A DNA stretch of 64,000 nucleotides from Burkholderia catarinensis (GTDB taxonomy: Bacteria > Pseudomonadota > Gammaproteobacteria > Burkholderiales > Burkholderiaceae). The translations under genes and the position numbers were made by a program. Numbering within the stretch: the stretch's first letter is position 1; each line of letters starts with the position of its first letter. Of the stretch, positions 40,546 to 51,526 are shown piece after piece. The notes beneath the pieces were generated by a model, which searched no databases, had not been told where the DNA came from, and was given only the letters and a program-made list of their open reading frames with translations. Location: the NCBI RefSeq assembly GCF_001883705.2, contig NZ_MDEQ02000009.1:124001-188000 (forward strand), written 5' to 3'.

Positions 40546-40830
40546 TTACGCGGCTGGTGTGAACGTCATACGAACACCGAGCGCATGAATAACTTTCTGA
40601 ATGGTTTCGTAACGCGGGTGCGCGCCGGGGCTGAGTGCTTTGTACAGGCTTTCCCGCCCAAGCCCCGCTTCTTCGGCAATCTTGGCCATGCCGCGCGCGC
40701 GCGCGACCGCGCCAACCGCAGACAGGAAAACGGCGGGATTGGGATCGTCAGCAGCGGCCGCGAGGAATGCCGCGATGGTTTCGTCGCTATCGAGATAGTC
40801 GGCGGCGTCGAACGGTGCAAAGGTGGTCAT
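40546..40830 (-). CDS. Addiction-module antitoxin (HI1420-like)
   Basis: A 94-residue antitoxin of the putative addiction module antidote family. The protein starts MTTFAPFDAADYLDSDETIA, and the RGMAKIAEEAGLGRESLYKA helix-turn-helix and the final RMTFTPAA are characteristic. It begins three bases after the toxin gene, in the toxin-first order typical of HigBA-like modules. It should neutralise the upstream toxin and repress the operon. Confidence 0.85.
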   Translation of the reverse strand: MTTFAPFDAADYLDSDETIAAFLAAAADDPNPAVFLSAVGAVARARGMAKIAEEAGLGRESLYKALSPGAHPRYETIQKVIHALGVRMTFTPAA

Positions 40831-40833
40831 AGG

Positions 40834-41130
40834 TTACTCCTTGAGTTCGCGCGCCATAGCGACGGCGCGCTTGATGTCTTTCCGCTGGGTGGACTTGTCC
40901 CCGCCAGTCAGCAGGAAGTAGACGACGGAACCTTGGCGCACGTAGTAGACGCGGTAGCCGGGGCCTACGTCGATTTTCATTTCGCAGACACCTTCGTCAA
41001 GAACACGGTACTCGCCGAAATTTCCATGCTGGGCGCTGATGAGTCGAGCCGCGATGCGGGCCTTGGCCATCTTGTCGCGCAAGTCATTGAGCCAAAGGTT
41101 GAATTCATCAGATCGGATCAGCGTGTTCAT
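40834..41130 (-). CDS. RelE/ParE-superfamily toxin (HI1419/HigB-like)
   Basis: A 98-residue toxin of the addiction module killer protein family. The central RVLDEGVCEMKIDVGPGYRV and the C-terminal FLLTGGDKSTQRKDIKRA are the family signatures. Members cleave mRNA at the ribosome or poison gyrase; which applies here is not clear. The start at 41130 is chosen because the operator-like palindrome lies ten bases upstream. The longer frame to 41442 runs through that operator and through a gene fragment. Confidence 0.85.
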   Translation of the reverse strand: MNTLIRSDEFNLWLNDLRDKMAKARIAARLISAQHGNFGEYRVLDEGVCEMKIDVGPGYRVYYVRQGSVVYFLLTGGDKSTQRKDIKRAVAMARELKE

Positions 41131-41139
41131 AGCGTCATT

Positions 41140-41155
41140 GTATCCATATGGATAC
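41140..41155. promoter_or_regulatory. 16-bp perfect palindrome, TA operator
   Basis: GTATCCATATGGATAC is a perfect palindrome ten bases upstream of the toxin start. Its position and symmetry fit an autoregulatory site for the helix-turn-helix antitoxin. Confidence 0.65.
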
Positions 41156-41192
41156 GGAATTGCAAGAGGCGCGGCGCGCTCGGGAGGGCGGC

Positions 41193-41297
41193 ATGCGGGT
41201 AAGCGACGTGCTGCGCCGCCTTGGGCGGCTGGTTGGGTATTACCCGCGACTCGAGGCCCTATTGGGCGGCGCGAATCCGACCATCCTGTTTTGTCAG
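41193..41297 (+). pseudogene. Fragment of a phage/plasmid replication-type gene
   Basis: A short stretch reads MRVSDVLRRLGRLVGYYPRL, then EALLGGANPTILFCQ. It resembles the N-terminus of phage or plasmid helix-turn-helix replication proteins, which continue as ...LLCQLLYW. It stops abruptly at 41297, exactly where formate dehydrogenase sequence begins on the other strand. The assignment rests on pattern memory only. Confidence 0.4.
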
Positions 41298-41420
41298 TGC
41301 CGGCGTCGGCGCGGTTTGTCCGTCCGCGTAGCGCGTAATGACCAGAATCGCGTCGCGCACGTAGCGCGGCGGATAGCCGTCGACGGGATCGGGGTACAGC
41401 ACGCACAGGACGGTGGCCAT
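41298..41420 (-). pseudogene. 5' fragment of NAD-dependent formate dehydrogenase
   Basis: From an ATG at 41420 the minus strand encodes MATVLCVLYPDPVDGYPPRY and continues to DGQTAPTPA. This is the N-terminus of NAD-dependent formate dehydrogenases (41 codons). Beyond 41298 the similarity stops and the frame runs into unrelated sequence. The rest of the gene is not found on the other side of the mobile remnant. The gene was therefore cut, and its remainder lost, by the rearrangement that brought in the toxin-antitoxin region. Confidence 0.7.
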
Positions 41421-41655
41421 CGGGTAGGACTCTGGGTAACACGGTGAAGGCGGCACGCGGATTGCGCAGGACGCGTGGTACCCGTCACAGGCGGCCTGCG
41501 TGCTGCGCCGCAACGTCGATGACGTTCTACGCCGGTCATGGATCGCGTACAAGCTACAGTCGGTGTTTGCGTGCGCTGCGGGGGCGTCTGTACCTGTTCT
41601 TTTCATGAGGGACGCCGATAATGGGAGCCTTACCTGACTCTGCGGGAGCGACGTC

Positions 41656-43188
41656 ATGTCCGGAAGCGACTCCTCGTCTTCACGCCCCGATCTCGCGCAA
41701 GGCATCGCGCTCGACGACATCGCCGACGGCGCGATGATCGAAGGCCATGTCGGCGACGCGGCGGTGCTGCTCGTGCGCCGCGCCGACGAACTGTTTGCCG
41801 TGGGCGCGCAATGCCCGCACTACGGCGCGCCACTGGCCGACGGCCTGCTGGTCGGCGACACGCTCCGCTGCCCGTGGCACCACGCGGCGTTCTGCCTGCG
41901 CACGGGCGAAATGCTGCGCGCGCCGGCGCTCGACGCTCTGCCGTGCTGGCGCGTCGAACGCCGCGACGGCCGCGCCGTCGTGCTCGATGCGCGGCCGGCC
42001 GCCGCACCGCCTGCGCCGAAGGCGGCCGGACTGCCCGCATCGGTCGTGATCGTCGGCGGCGGCGCCGCCGCGATCGCGGCGGCCGTGACGCTGCGGCAGG
42101 AAGGCTATCCGCATTCCGTCACGCTGCTGAGCGCCGATCGCGATCCGCCGTACGACCGGCCGAACCTGTCGAAGGACTATCTCGCCGGCACGGCCGAAGC
42201 CGACTGGCTGCCGCTGCGCGCGCCGTCGTTCTATGCGGACCATCGCATCGACGTGCGGTGCGGCACGCAGGTCACGCGGATCGATCCCGCGCAGCATGAG
42301 GTCGAACTGGCCGACGGCAGCCGCGTCGGATACGGTGCGCTGCTGCTCGCGACGGGCGCCGAGCCGAACCGGCTGAGCGTGCCCGGTGCGGAGCTGCCGC
42401 ACGTGTGCGTGCTGCGCTCGCGCGCCGATTGCGACGCGCTGATCGGCAAGCTGAAAACGGCACGCCGCTGCGTCGTGGTCGGCGCGAGCTTCATCGGGCT
42501 CGAAGCGGCCGCCGCGTTGCGCACGCGCGGGCTCGACGTGCATGTCGTCGCGCCCGATGCGCATCCGATGGCGCACGTGCTCGGCGATGCGCTCGGCGAC
42601 ACGCTCAAGGCGCTGCACGAATCGCACGGCGTCGTGTTCCATCTCGGCGCGACGCCCGCGCGGATCGCACCGGACAGCGTGACGCTGTCGACCGGCGACG
42701 TGCTGCCGGCCGACATCGTGGTGGTCGGCATCGGCGTGCATCCGAACGTCGCGCTCGCGCAGGACGCGGGGCTGGCCGTCGAGCGCGGCGTGACGGTCGA
42801 CCGCTTCCTGCAGACGAGTGCGCCCGGCATCTACGCGGCCGGCGATATCGCGCGCTGGCCCGATCCGCTGACGGGCGAGCGGATTCGCGTCGAGCACTGG
42901 GTCGTCGCCGAGCGGCAGGGCATCGCCGCGGCGCGCAACATGCTCGGGCAGCAGCGGCCGTTCGACGCGGTGCCGTTCTTCTGGAGCCAGCATTACGACC
43001 TGACGATCCGCTATGTCGGGCATGCGGAGCAATGGGATCGCGTCGAGATCGACGGCGACCTCGGCGCGCACGACTGCTCGATCGCGTACTGGCGCGGCAA
43101 CACGCGGCTCGCGGTCGCGACGGTCGGCCGCGATCTCGACAGCCTGAAGGCGGAAGCGGCACTCGAGCGGCAGATTGCGGCCGCGTGA
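41656..43188 (+). CDS. Rieske-domain FAD oxidoreductase (AIFM3/ferredoxin reductase-like)
   Basis: A 510-residue fusion. Residues about 10-110 form a Rieske domain with CPHYGAP and CPWHHAAF cluster ligands. A FAD/NAD oxidoreductase follows, with VVIVGGGAAAIAAAVTL at about 130-146, a second NAD motif (CVVVGASFIGLEAAAAL) and the FAD motif GIYAAGDIARW. It ends in a C-terminal reductase dimer-like domain. It resembles AIF-like and assimilatory ferredoxin reductases. The partner is unknown. It lies just outside the mobile scar and might have been a neighbour of the lost formate dehydrogenase gene. Confidence 0.9.
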   Translation: MSGSDSSSSRPDLAQGIALDDIADGAMIEGHVGDAAVLLVRRADELFAVGAQCPHYGAPLADGLLVGDTLRCPWHHAAFCLRTGEMLRAPALDALPCWRVERRDGRAVVLDARPAAAPPAPKAAGLPASVVIVGGGAAAIAAAVTLRQEGYPHSVTLLSADRDPPYDRPNLSKDYLAGTAEADWLPLRAPSFYADHRIDVRCGTQVTRIDPAQHEVELADGSRVGYGALLLATGAEPNRLSVPGAELPHVCVLRSRADCDALIGKLKTARRCVVVGASFIGLEAAAALRTRGLDVHVVAPDAHPMAHVLGDALGDTLKALHESHGVVFHLGATPARIAPDSVTLSTGDVLPADIVVVGIGVHPNVALAQDAGLAVERGVTVDRFLQTSAPGIYAAGDIARWPDPLTGERIRVEHWVVAERQGIAAARNMLGQQRPFDAVPFFWSQHYDLTIRYVGHAEQWDRVEIDGDLGAHDCSIAYWRGNTRLAVATVGRDLDSLKAEAALERQIAAA

Positions 43189-43225
43189 CAACGGCGTGGC
43201 GACACGCTTCGAACCTGGAGGGAAG

Positions 43226-43332
43226 ATGAATTCCGATGTCCGTGCACGTTTCGAAACCGAGTTATTCTCGCGGCGATCGCGATGCAGATGATCGTCGCGA
43301 GCCTGAAGGCCGCGCTCGGGCTGCCGCATTGA
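43226..43332 (+). pseudogene. Small ORF with apparent frameshift
   Basis: A strong ctggaggga ribosome binding site precedes ATG at 43226. The frame gives only 21 codons (MNSDVRARFETELFS...) and stops at 43291. A shifted frame across the same bases continues ILAAIAMQMIVASLKAALGL and stops at 43332. One indel near 43262 would restore a protein of about 35 residues. It could be a broken small gene or an alternative start. Evidence is thin. Confidence 0.3.
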
Positions 43333-43388
43333 ATGTCGCGCCGGCGCCTTCCTGACCTTCCGATGCGCGCCGCCGGGCGCGCGGGCGG

Positions 43389-44981
43389 TCACGGCTTGCC
43401 CTGAACCCGGCGCACGACGCGCTGCAGCAGCGCGTCGAGCACGGCCATCTCGACAGGTTTCACGAGGTGATCGTCGAAGCCCTCGCGTTCGCTGCGCGCG
43501 AGGTCGGACGAGCGTGCATGGCCGGACAGCGCGACGCAGGTCGTCGTGGCCAGCGCGTCGATCGCGCGCAGTTCGCGCAGCACCGTGAAGCCGTCGGCGT
43601 CCGGCATCGACAGGTCGAGGATGATCAGTTGCGGCGCGTAGTCGCGGGCGAGCGTGAGCGCATCGCCGGCGTTGTACGCGACGCGCGGCGCATGGCCTTT
43701 TACCTGCAGCAGCACGGCGAGCGTGTCGGCCGAGTCGCGGTTGTCGTCGACGACGACGATGCGCAGCGGTGCGGCGGCCGGCCGTGCCGGCGCCGCCGGG
43801 GCGGGCAGGTCGACGGGCGCGATGCGCTCCATGCGCTCGATCGGCAGCCGCACCGTAAACGTTGAACCGGCACCGGGCCCGTCGCTTTCGGCTGAAATCC
43901 TGCCGCCATGCAATTCGACGAACGACCGGCAAATCGCGAGGCCGAGCCCGAAGCCGTCGGACGGGTGCTGGCCCTGCGCGCCTTCCTGTTCGAACAGGTC
44001 GAAGATCGTTTCGAGCGCGCCGGGCGCAATGCCGACGCCGTGATCGGCGACGTGGATCGCGACGGCGGGCCCTTCGACGCGCGCACCGACATCGATCCGT
44101 CCGCCGCGCGGCGAGAATTTCGAAGCGTTGTCGAGCAGGTTGTGCAGCACCTGGACGAGCCGCGCGTCGTCGCCGTGCAGCACCACGGATTCGGCCGGCA
44201 GATCGACGCGGATGTGCTGCCCGCGGGTGGCCAGCTTCGACTGGATGCTTTCGACGCCGCGGCACACGATGTCGCGCACGGTGACCAGGCGGTCGTCGAG
44301 TTCGAGCTTGCCGGCCGTGATACGCCCGACGTCGAGCAGATCGTCGACGAGCCGCGTCAGTTGCCCGATCTGGCGATGCACGGCGTCGCGGCACAGCGCG
44401 AGCGCGGGCGCAGGATCGGGCAGGCTCTGCAGCACGCCGACCGAATGACGCAGCGGCGCGAGATGATTGCGCAGTTCGTGCGCGAGCATCGCGATGAACA
44501 CGCTGAGCCGGTGTGTCGATGCTTCGAGTTCCTCGAGCCGCTTGCGTTCGGTCATGTCGCGCGTGATCTTGATGAAGCCGCGCAGCGCCTGCGTGGGGTC
44601 GTCGCGCACGGCCGTGATCGTCACGCTCGCCCAGAACAGCGAGCCGTCCTTGCGCACGCGCCAGCCCTCGTCCTCGAAATGGCCGTGCGCGGCCGCCTGG
44701 GCGAGCCCGTAGGACGGGCGGCCGGCCGCGATCGCGTCGGGCGGATAGAAGCGCGAGAAGTGGTTGCCCACGATCTCGGCGGCGCGATAGCCCTTGATGC
44801 GCTCCGCGCCCGCGTTCCACGTCGCGACGTTGCCGTGCGGATCGAGCATGAAGACCGCGTAGTCGGTGATGGCCTCCACCACGGTCTGGAAACGGAACTC
44901 GGCAAAACGGTGCTGCAGGTCGCGCGCGTCGGGGAGCCCGTGCGGCGCCGGCTGCAGCTGGGGATCGGTGGCTTTGGTCAT
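43389..44981 (-). CDS. Hybrid sensor histidine kinase (PAS-HK-REC)
   Basis: A 530-residue soluble sensor. A PAS domain at about 30-145 carries AERIKGYRAAEIVGNHFSRF. The HisKA phospho-site is in AMLAHELRNHLAPLRHS, and HATPase motifs are NLLDNASKFSPRGG and DGFGLGLAICRSFVELHGG. A C-terminal receiver has its aspartate in LIILDLSMPDADG. No membrane span is seen, so the signal is probably internal (redox, light or ligand through PAS). It is near two sigma-54 activators and could feed phosphate to the regulator at 46908. Confidence 0.9.
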   Translation of the reverse strand: MTKATDPQLQPAPHGLPDARDLQHRFAEFRFQTVVEAITDYAVFMLDPHGNVATWNAGAERIKGYRAAEIVGNHFSRFYPPDAIAAGRPSYGLAQAAAHGHFEDEGWRVRKDGSLFWASVTITAVRDDPTQALRGFIKITRDMTERKRLEELEASTHRLSVFIAMLAHELRNHLAPLRHSVGVLQSLPDPAPALALCRDAVHRQIGQLTRLVDDLLDVGRITAGKLELDDRLVTVRDIVCRGVESIQSKLATRGQHIRVDLPAESVVLHGDDARLVQVLHNLLDNASKFSPRGGRIDVGARVEGPAVAIHVADHGVGIAPGALETIFDLFEQEGAQGQHPSDGFGLGLAICRSFVELHGGRISAESDGPGAGSTFTVRLPIERMERIAPVDLPAPAAPARPAAAPLRIVVVDDNRDSADTLAVLLQVKGHAPRVAYNAGDALTLARDYAPQLIILDLSMPDADGFTVLRELRAIDALATTTCVALSGHARSSDLARSEREGFDDHLVKPVEMAVLDALLQRVVRRVQGKP

Positions 44982-45156
44982 CGGAGCGGCAAATCAAATG
45001 CGAGCGGCCGGAGGCCGCCCGAGCCCGCCGCCGGACACGCCGGCAGCGGCGACACAAATCGGATTGGCACCCCGAAAGCATAAGGGAACTCAATTCGCCT
45101 GAGCAATGGGTGCGCATCGACTGTGCCGCAAGGTCGCGCACCGGCCGGCGCGCGAT

Positions 45157-45174
45157 GCGGCATGCCGATTGCAC
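45157..45174 (+). promoter_or_regulatory. Predicted sigma-54 promoter (P2)
   Basis: The sequence gcggcatgccgattgcac has GG at 45159-45160 and GC at 45171-45172 with a perfect TTGCA -12 element, 78 bases upstream of the small gene at 45252. A second, weaker site with a perfect -24 (ttggcac) and GC at 45078-45079 lies upstream at 45064-45081. Confidence 0.65.
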
Positions 45175-45251
45175 GACCGTGCCCGCAATCGACGCGTCGT
45201 GCCGCGGCTGACTGGTCCGCACCGGGCGCCGCGCGACGCAAGGAGATCGAC

Positions 45252-45365
45252 ATGAACAGCACACTGAACCCGGACATCGAGCCGGATCGTGTCGAGCGGC
45301 TGAGCGAGCCGGGCCGCACCGACGAAGCGGAGGATCCGGACGAGCCGGGTTCCGGCGGTGCGTAG
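45252..45365 (+). CDS. Very small acidic protein
   Basis: A 37-residue acidic protein (MNSTLNPDIEPDRVERLSEP, then a D/E-rich tail ending GSGGA). No family is recognised. The aaggagatcgac ribosome binding site is strong and a good sigma-54 promoter lies upstream, so it is probably expressed. It is likely disordered. Confidence 0.5.
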   Translation: MNSTLNPDIEPDRVERLSEPGRTDEAEDPDEPGSGGA

Positions 45366-45510
45366 CGACGTGTTCGCGTGCGTGCCGCGCGCAAAAACTG
45401 CAATCGTGTTGCAGATAGGACCCAGCCGGGCGAGCGGCCGCGGATCGCCGCCGCGACGCGCACCTGTCGCGCGCCGCCCGTATCGCCGGACGGAGGCGGG
45501 TGCGGCGCGC

Positions 45511-46557
<1,047 letters not shown>

Positions 46558-46907
46558 GGCGTGATATCGAATGGCGAAGATTTGACCGAATGCGTCGAGA
46601 CGGGGCGAAAAAATGACGTGGCATGCGTCGTTTTTCACGTGTCCAGCATAGCTTTTATACCGATTTCGAGGCATTGAATCTGGCAATGCGTGCCGCGCCG
46701 GCAGATAGATTTATTCGATGGCCGGCGAATGCGCGACACGGCTCTTCTATACTGCTAAGCACTCGTTTGTCATTGCGGGACAGCCAGTCTGCTCGTTCGC
46801 GTGCAGCGTGGATCGTGTTGCCGTGTGCCCGGCGCCGCGGATCGCATTGCACGCCCGTCGCGATTTTCGCTGATATTTGCGCGGGGGCCGCATCACCAGG
46901 AGCCACG
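46558..46907. other. Divergent region between the two sigma-54 activator genes
   Basis: About 350 bases. It is richer in A+T around 46640-46670 (a likely ordinary promoter). I found no GG-N10-GC site here in either direction, so the activators themselves are probably not sigma-54-dependent. Confidence 0.4.
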
Positions 46908-48275
<1,368 letters not shown>

Positions 48276-48358
48276 TGCCGCCGCGGTGCAGCGACGGCAG
48301 CGCCGCCCGCCGGATCCGCGGGCGAATCGCGACGGAACAGGCCGCAGGAGCAGGTTCG

Positions 48359-50662
48359 ATGGGTGACATGACACGGATGCAGGCCGGAAATTACGCGACG
48401 GCCGTGATGCTGGTCGCGATCGCGACCGTGCTGCAGGCGCTCGCGATCCGCTTCGGCGGCGTGAACCTGCCGTTCGTCCTGTACTACCCGCTGCTCGCGG
48501 GCGCCGCGTGGGCGACGTCGTTCCTGTTCGGCATCGCGTCGACTATCGTCAGCGGAATGCTCGTGTGGACGCTGTTCCTGTCCGATCCGTCCGCCTATAC
48601 CGCGCCGCTGCCCGACCGGCTCGTGCAGCTCGGTACGTTCATGCTGGTCGGTGCGCTGGTGTGCGCGATCGCGGCGATGCTGCATCACACGCGACTCACG
48701 ATCGATCGTGCCCGCCGGCGCGAAGCGGCCGCGCGGCGCCGGCTCGAAGCCGTGCTGCAGGCGCTGCCGCACGGCGTGATCGCGACCGATACGAAAGGAC
48801 GGCTGACCTACATCAACGCGGCCGCGGCCGACCTCGTCGGCTGCCGGCCGGACGATGCGGCGGGGCGGCCCGTGCGCGACGTACTGCGGATCGTCGACCA
48901 TGAAGGCCGCCGCGTGCAGGCGACGCCGCTCGACATCGCGCTCGGCGGCGCGGGCGCGATGTCGGACCGGCACTGGCTGCAGGCGGGCGGCGGCAATCCG
49001 GTGCCGATCGTCGAGGTCGCATCGCCGATCGGCGACGCGGACGGCAACATCGATGGCGCGGTGCTGTTGCTGCGCGATGCCGGCGCGGACCGCGCGCGCG
49101 TCGACGCGTCGCGCCTGCAGCATGCGGTCGTCGACGCATCGCCGGACGCAATCGTCGGCATCGACGTCGAGGGCCGCATCGTCAGCTGGAACCCGGCCGC
49201 GCAGCGGCTCTTCGGGTACGACGAGGCCGCCGCACGCGGGCGCACGTTCGAATCGCTGATCGCGGAGCGCTGGCTGCGACGCAATCCGGTTGCCGAATCT
49301 TTCGACGCGATGCACGAGCCGGTCGGCCCGATCGAGCTGCTGTGCGTGCGGCGCGACGGCCGGCGTTTTCGCGCGATCTTGTCGGCGTGCCCGGTGCGCG
49401 GTGACGCGCGGGCCTGCGTCGCGCTGTCGCTGACGTTGCGCGAGACCGGTGCGCAGCGCCGGCGCGATTTGCGCGCGCAGCGTTCGCTGCAACGCGCACG
49501 CGATGCGCGCGACCAGGCCGCTACCTCGAACCGGCTGAAGGATGAATTGCTCGCGACGGTGTCGCACGAGTTGCGCACGCCGCTGAACGTGATCTACGGC
49601 TGGGTCGAGGTGCTGCGCAATTCGGGCGACGCCGCGCTGCAGCATCAGGCGATCGACGCGATCGACCGCAGCGCGCGCTCGCTCACGCGGATGGTCGGCG
49701 ACATCCTCGACGCGTCGTCGCTCGCGACCGGCAAGCTGCGGCTCGACGCGATGCCGGTGGACATCGTGCGGCTGTTTTCCGACTCGGTCGGCGCGTTCCA
49801 GACGGCCGCGTCGTCGGCCGGCATCGTGCTCGAATTCGACTGCGCGGCAAGCGCGTGCATCGTGTCGGGCGATGCCGAGCGGCTGCGGCAGATGCTGTCG
49901 AACCTCGTATCGAATGCGCTCAAGTTCACGCCCGGCGGCGGCAGCGTGACGGTCGGGCTGGCGCGCGACGACGCGCATGCGGTGCTGACCGTCGTCGACA
50001 CGGGGCAGGGCATCGCACGGGAGTTCGTGCCGCACGTGTTCGACATGTTCCGCCGCGCGGACGATTCGCCCGCATCGCCGCGGCGCGGCCTCGGCCTCGG
50101 CCTGTCGATCGTGCGGCACATCGCCCAGCTGCACGGCGGCAGCGTGACCGTCGAGAGTGCGGGCCGCAATCGCGGCGCGACGTTTGCGGTGACGCTGCCG
50201 GCCGGCTGGCAGCCGATGGGCGCGATGGCGTGGGGGATCGCGCAAGCGGACGGTCGTCGCGATGCGCCGACGCTCGAGTCGCAACGCATCCTGATCGTCG
50301 ACGACGACGCGACGACGCGCGCGAGCCTCACCGCCGCGCTGACGACGTTCGGCGCGGCCGTCGCGATCGCATCGACGGGCCGCGAAGCGCTCGCGGTAGC
50401 GGCCGACATGCGGCCGACCGTCGTGCTGTCGGATCTCGCGATGCCCGACGGCGACGGCTTCTGGCTGCTCGACGCGTTGCGGCGTGCGGGCGCGAACGGC
50501 GGCGGGCCGCCCGATACGCGCGTGCTGGCCGTCACCGCGCATGCGGGCCTCGCCGACGAGCGCCGCGCGCTCGAGGCCGGGTTCGACGGCTATCTGTGCA
50601 AGCCGGTCGACGTGCGCGAACTGGCGGACAAGATCGCACGCCTGACGAAGCACGCCGACTGA
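48359..50662 (+). CDS. Membrane hybrid sensor histidine kinase
   Basis: A 767-residue kinase. The N-terminal part has three to four spans of the DUF4118/KdpD-like type (LPFVLYYPLLAGAAWATSFL). Two PAS domains follow (about 130-250 and 265-380). HisKA has its histidine in LLATVSHELRTPLNVIYGW, and HATPase shows NLVSNALKFTPGG and GLGLGLSIVRHIAQLHGG. A C-terminal receiver carries the aspartate in VVLSDLAMPDGDG. It follows the response regulator in the same direction and should control its phosphorylation. Confidence 0.92.
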   Translation: MGDMTRMQAGNYATAVMLVAIATVLQALAIRFGGVNLPFVLYYPLLAGAAWATSFLFGIASTIVSGMLVWTLFLSDPSAYTAPLPDRLVQLGTFMLVGALVCAIAAMLHHTRLTIDRARRREAAARRRLEAVLQALPHGVIATDTKGRLTYINAAAADLVGCRPDDAAGRPVRDVLRIVDHEGRRVQATPLDIALGGAGAMSDRHWLQAGGGNPVPIVEVASPIGDADGNIDGAVLLLRDAGADRARVDASRLQHAVVDASPDAIVGIDVEGRIVSWNPAAQRLFGYDEAAARGRTFESLIAERWLRRNPVAESFDAMHEPVGPIELLCVRRDGRRFRAILSACPVRGDARACVALSLTLRETGAQRRRDLRAQRSLQRARDARDQAATSNRLKDELLATVSHELRTPLNVIYGWVEVLRNSGDAALQHQAIDAIDRSARSLTRMVGDILDASSLATGKLRLDAMPVDIVRLFSDSVGAFQTAASSAGIVLEFDCAASACIVSGDAERLRQMLSNLVSNALKFTPGGGSVTVGLARDDAHAVLTVVDTGQGIAREFVPHVFDMFRRADDSPASPRRGLGLGLSIVRHIAQLHGGSVTVESAGRNRGATFAVTLPAGWQPMGAMAWGIAQADGRRDAPTLESQRILIVDDDATTRASLTAALTTFGAAVAIASTGREALAVAADMRPTVVLSDLAMPDGDGFWLLDALRRAGANGGGPPDTRVLAVTAHAGLADERRALEAGFDGYLCKPVDVRELADKIARLTKHAD

Positions 50663-51164
50663 CGCCGCAACGCGCCCGCCGCCCGCCTGCGATGGCGGTG
50701 CGCATTCGTGCGCATTCACCCCCCGATTCCGTTCGTCTCGACGCGTGTCGCATCCCGATGCCGGCGCCACGCCGAACCCCGTGCGGTGCGTGCCGGTCCG
50801 CAATCCGCCGAGCAACCGGCATGCCTGCCGGCGCGCGGGCACGATCGCGCAAACGGTGGTCGAAAAAATTACAACGCGTTGGATGAAAGGGCCTCCGATC
50901 GGCGCTTCGCGCGCGTGCGCGGCATCGACGCCGCGGCACACGGCTTGCGCCGTCAACGTGTACCCGCCGGCCGAGCCGCGCCACGCGCTGCACGAGCGCG
51001 AAGGGATGGCCGGCCCCGTGCTGCGCGGCTGCGGGTACAACGCGGTGGTGCAGCGGCCGAAGGTCGCGGTCGGCGCGGCGGTGCGGCGGCGCTGGTGATT
51101 GCCGCGCTGGCGCGTGCGCGGCGCGCGTCCGCGTGATGCCGGCCATTTTCAGCAGGAGGTTTCA
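50663..51164 (+). promoter_or_regulatory. Intergenic region with predicted sigma-54 promoter (P3)
   Basis: At 50933-50950 the sequence gcggcacacggcttgcgc has GG at 50935-50936 and GC at 50947-50948 with a TTGC -12. The next firm gene starts at 51165, giving an unusually long leader of about 200 bases. A 30-codon frame (51006-51098, MAGPVLRGCGYNAVVQ...) lies in it but has poor ribosome binding site spacing. Nothing else in this stretch is supportable. Confidence 0.5.
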
Positions 51165-51464
51165 ATGACATCCCGAATCCATACGGGCCACGAACTCAGC
51201 CATGCACGCGCGCACGAAGGCGACCGCGTGCAGCAGGACCACGACAAGGGCGGCCACCAGAGCGGGCACGGCAAGGCGCCGGGCCCGGTCGACGTGCAGA
51301 AGACGTTGAAGGGGATGGACTATCCGGCGAGCAGGTCGGACATTGTCGAGTGCGCGGAACGCTCGCATGCGGACCGCGACGTGATCGACATGCTCCGGCG
51401 CATTCCCGATCGCGAGTACGGCACGCCGGCATCGGTATCGAAGGAACTCGGGCGGTTGATGTAA
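51165..51464 (+). CDS. DUF2795 family protein
   Basis: A 99-residue protein with a histidine- and charge-rich N-terminal half, then a DUF2795 domain (DVQKTLKGMDYPASRSDIVE to PASVSKELGRLM). The function is unknown. Members are often stress-associated in actinobacteria and proteobacteria. A perfect aggaggtttca ribosome binding site and the upstream sigma-54 site place it in the putative sigma-54 set. Confidence 0.75.
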   Translation: MTSRIHTGHELSHARAHEGDRVQQDHDKGGHQSGHGKAPGPVDVQKTLKGMDYPASRSDIVECAERSHADRDVIDMLRRIPDREYGTPASVSKELGRLM

Positions 51465-51526
51465 GCGGCCGTTCCGTCGTGCGCGGCAGCGCGCGCGGCG
51501 CATTACCCGTCACGAGGAGCACGAGC

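Noticed and set aside
45398..45414. Inverted repeat ctgcaa-N5-ttgcag downstream of the 37-residue ORF
   Set aside because: It is short and lies between convergent genes without a T tract. It could be a weak terminator or chance, so I do not call it.
46610..46720. tggca-type sequences in the divergent activator region
   Set aside because: tggcatgcgtcg and ctggcaatgcgt look like -24 elements, but no GC follows at the required N10 distance.
50820..50860. gggcacgatcgcgcaaa as a sigma-54 promoter
   Set aside because: The spacing between the GG and GC elements is off by one base, so it fails the rule that the twelve accepted sites meet.
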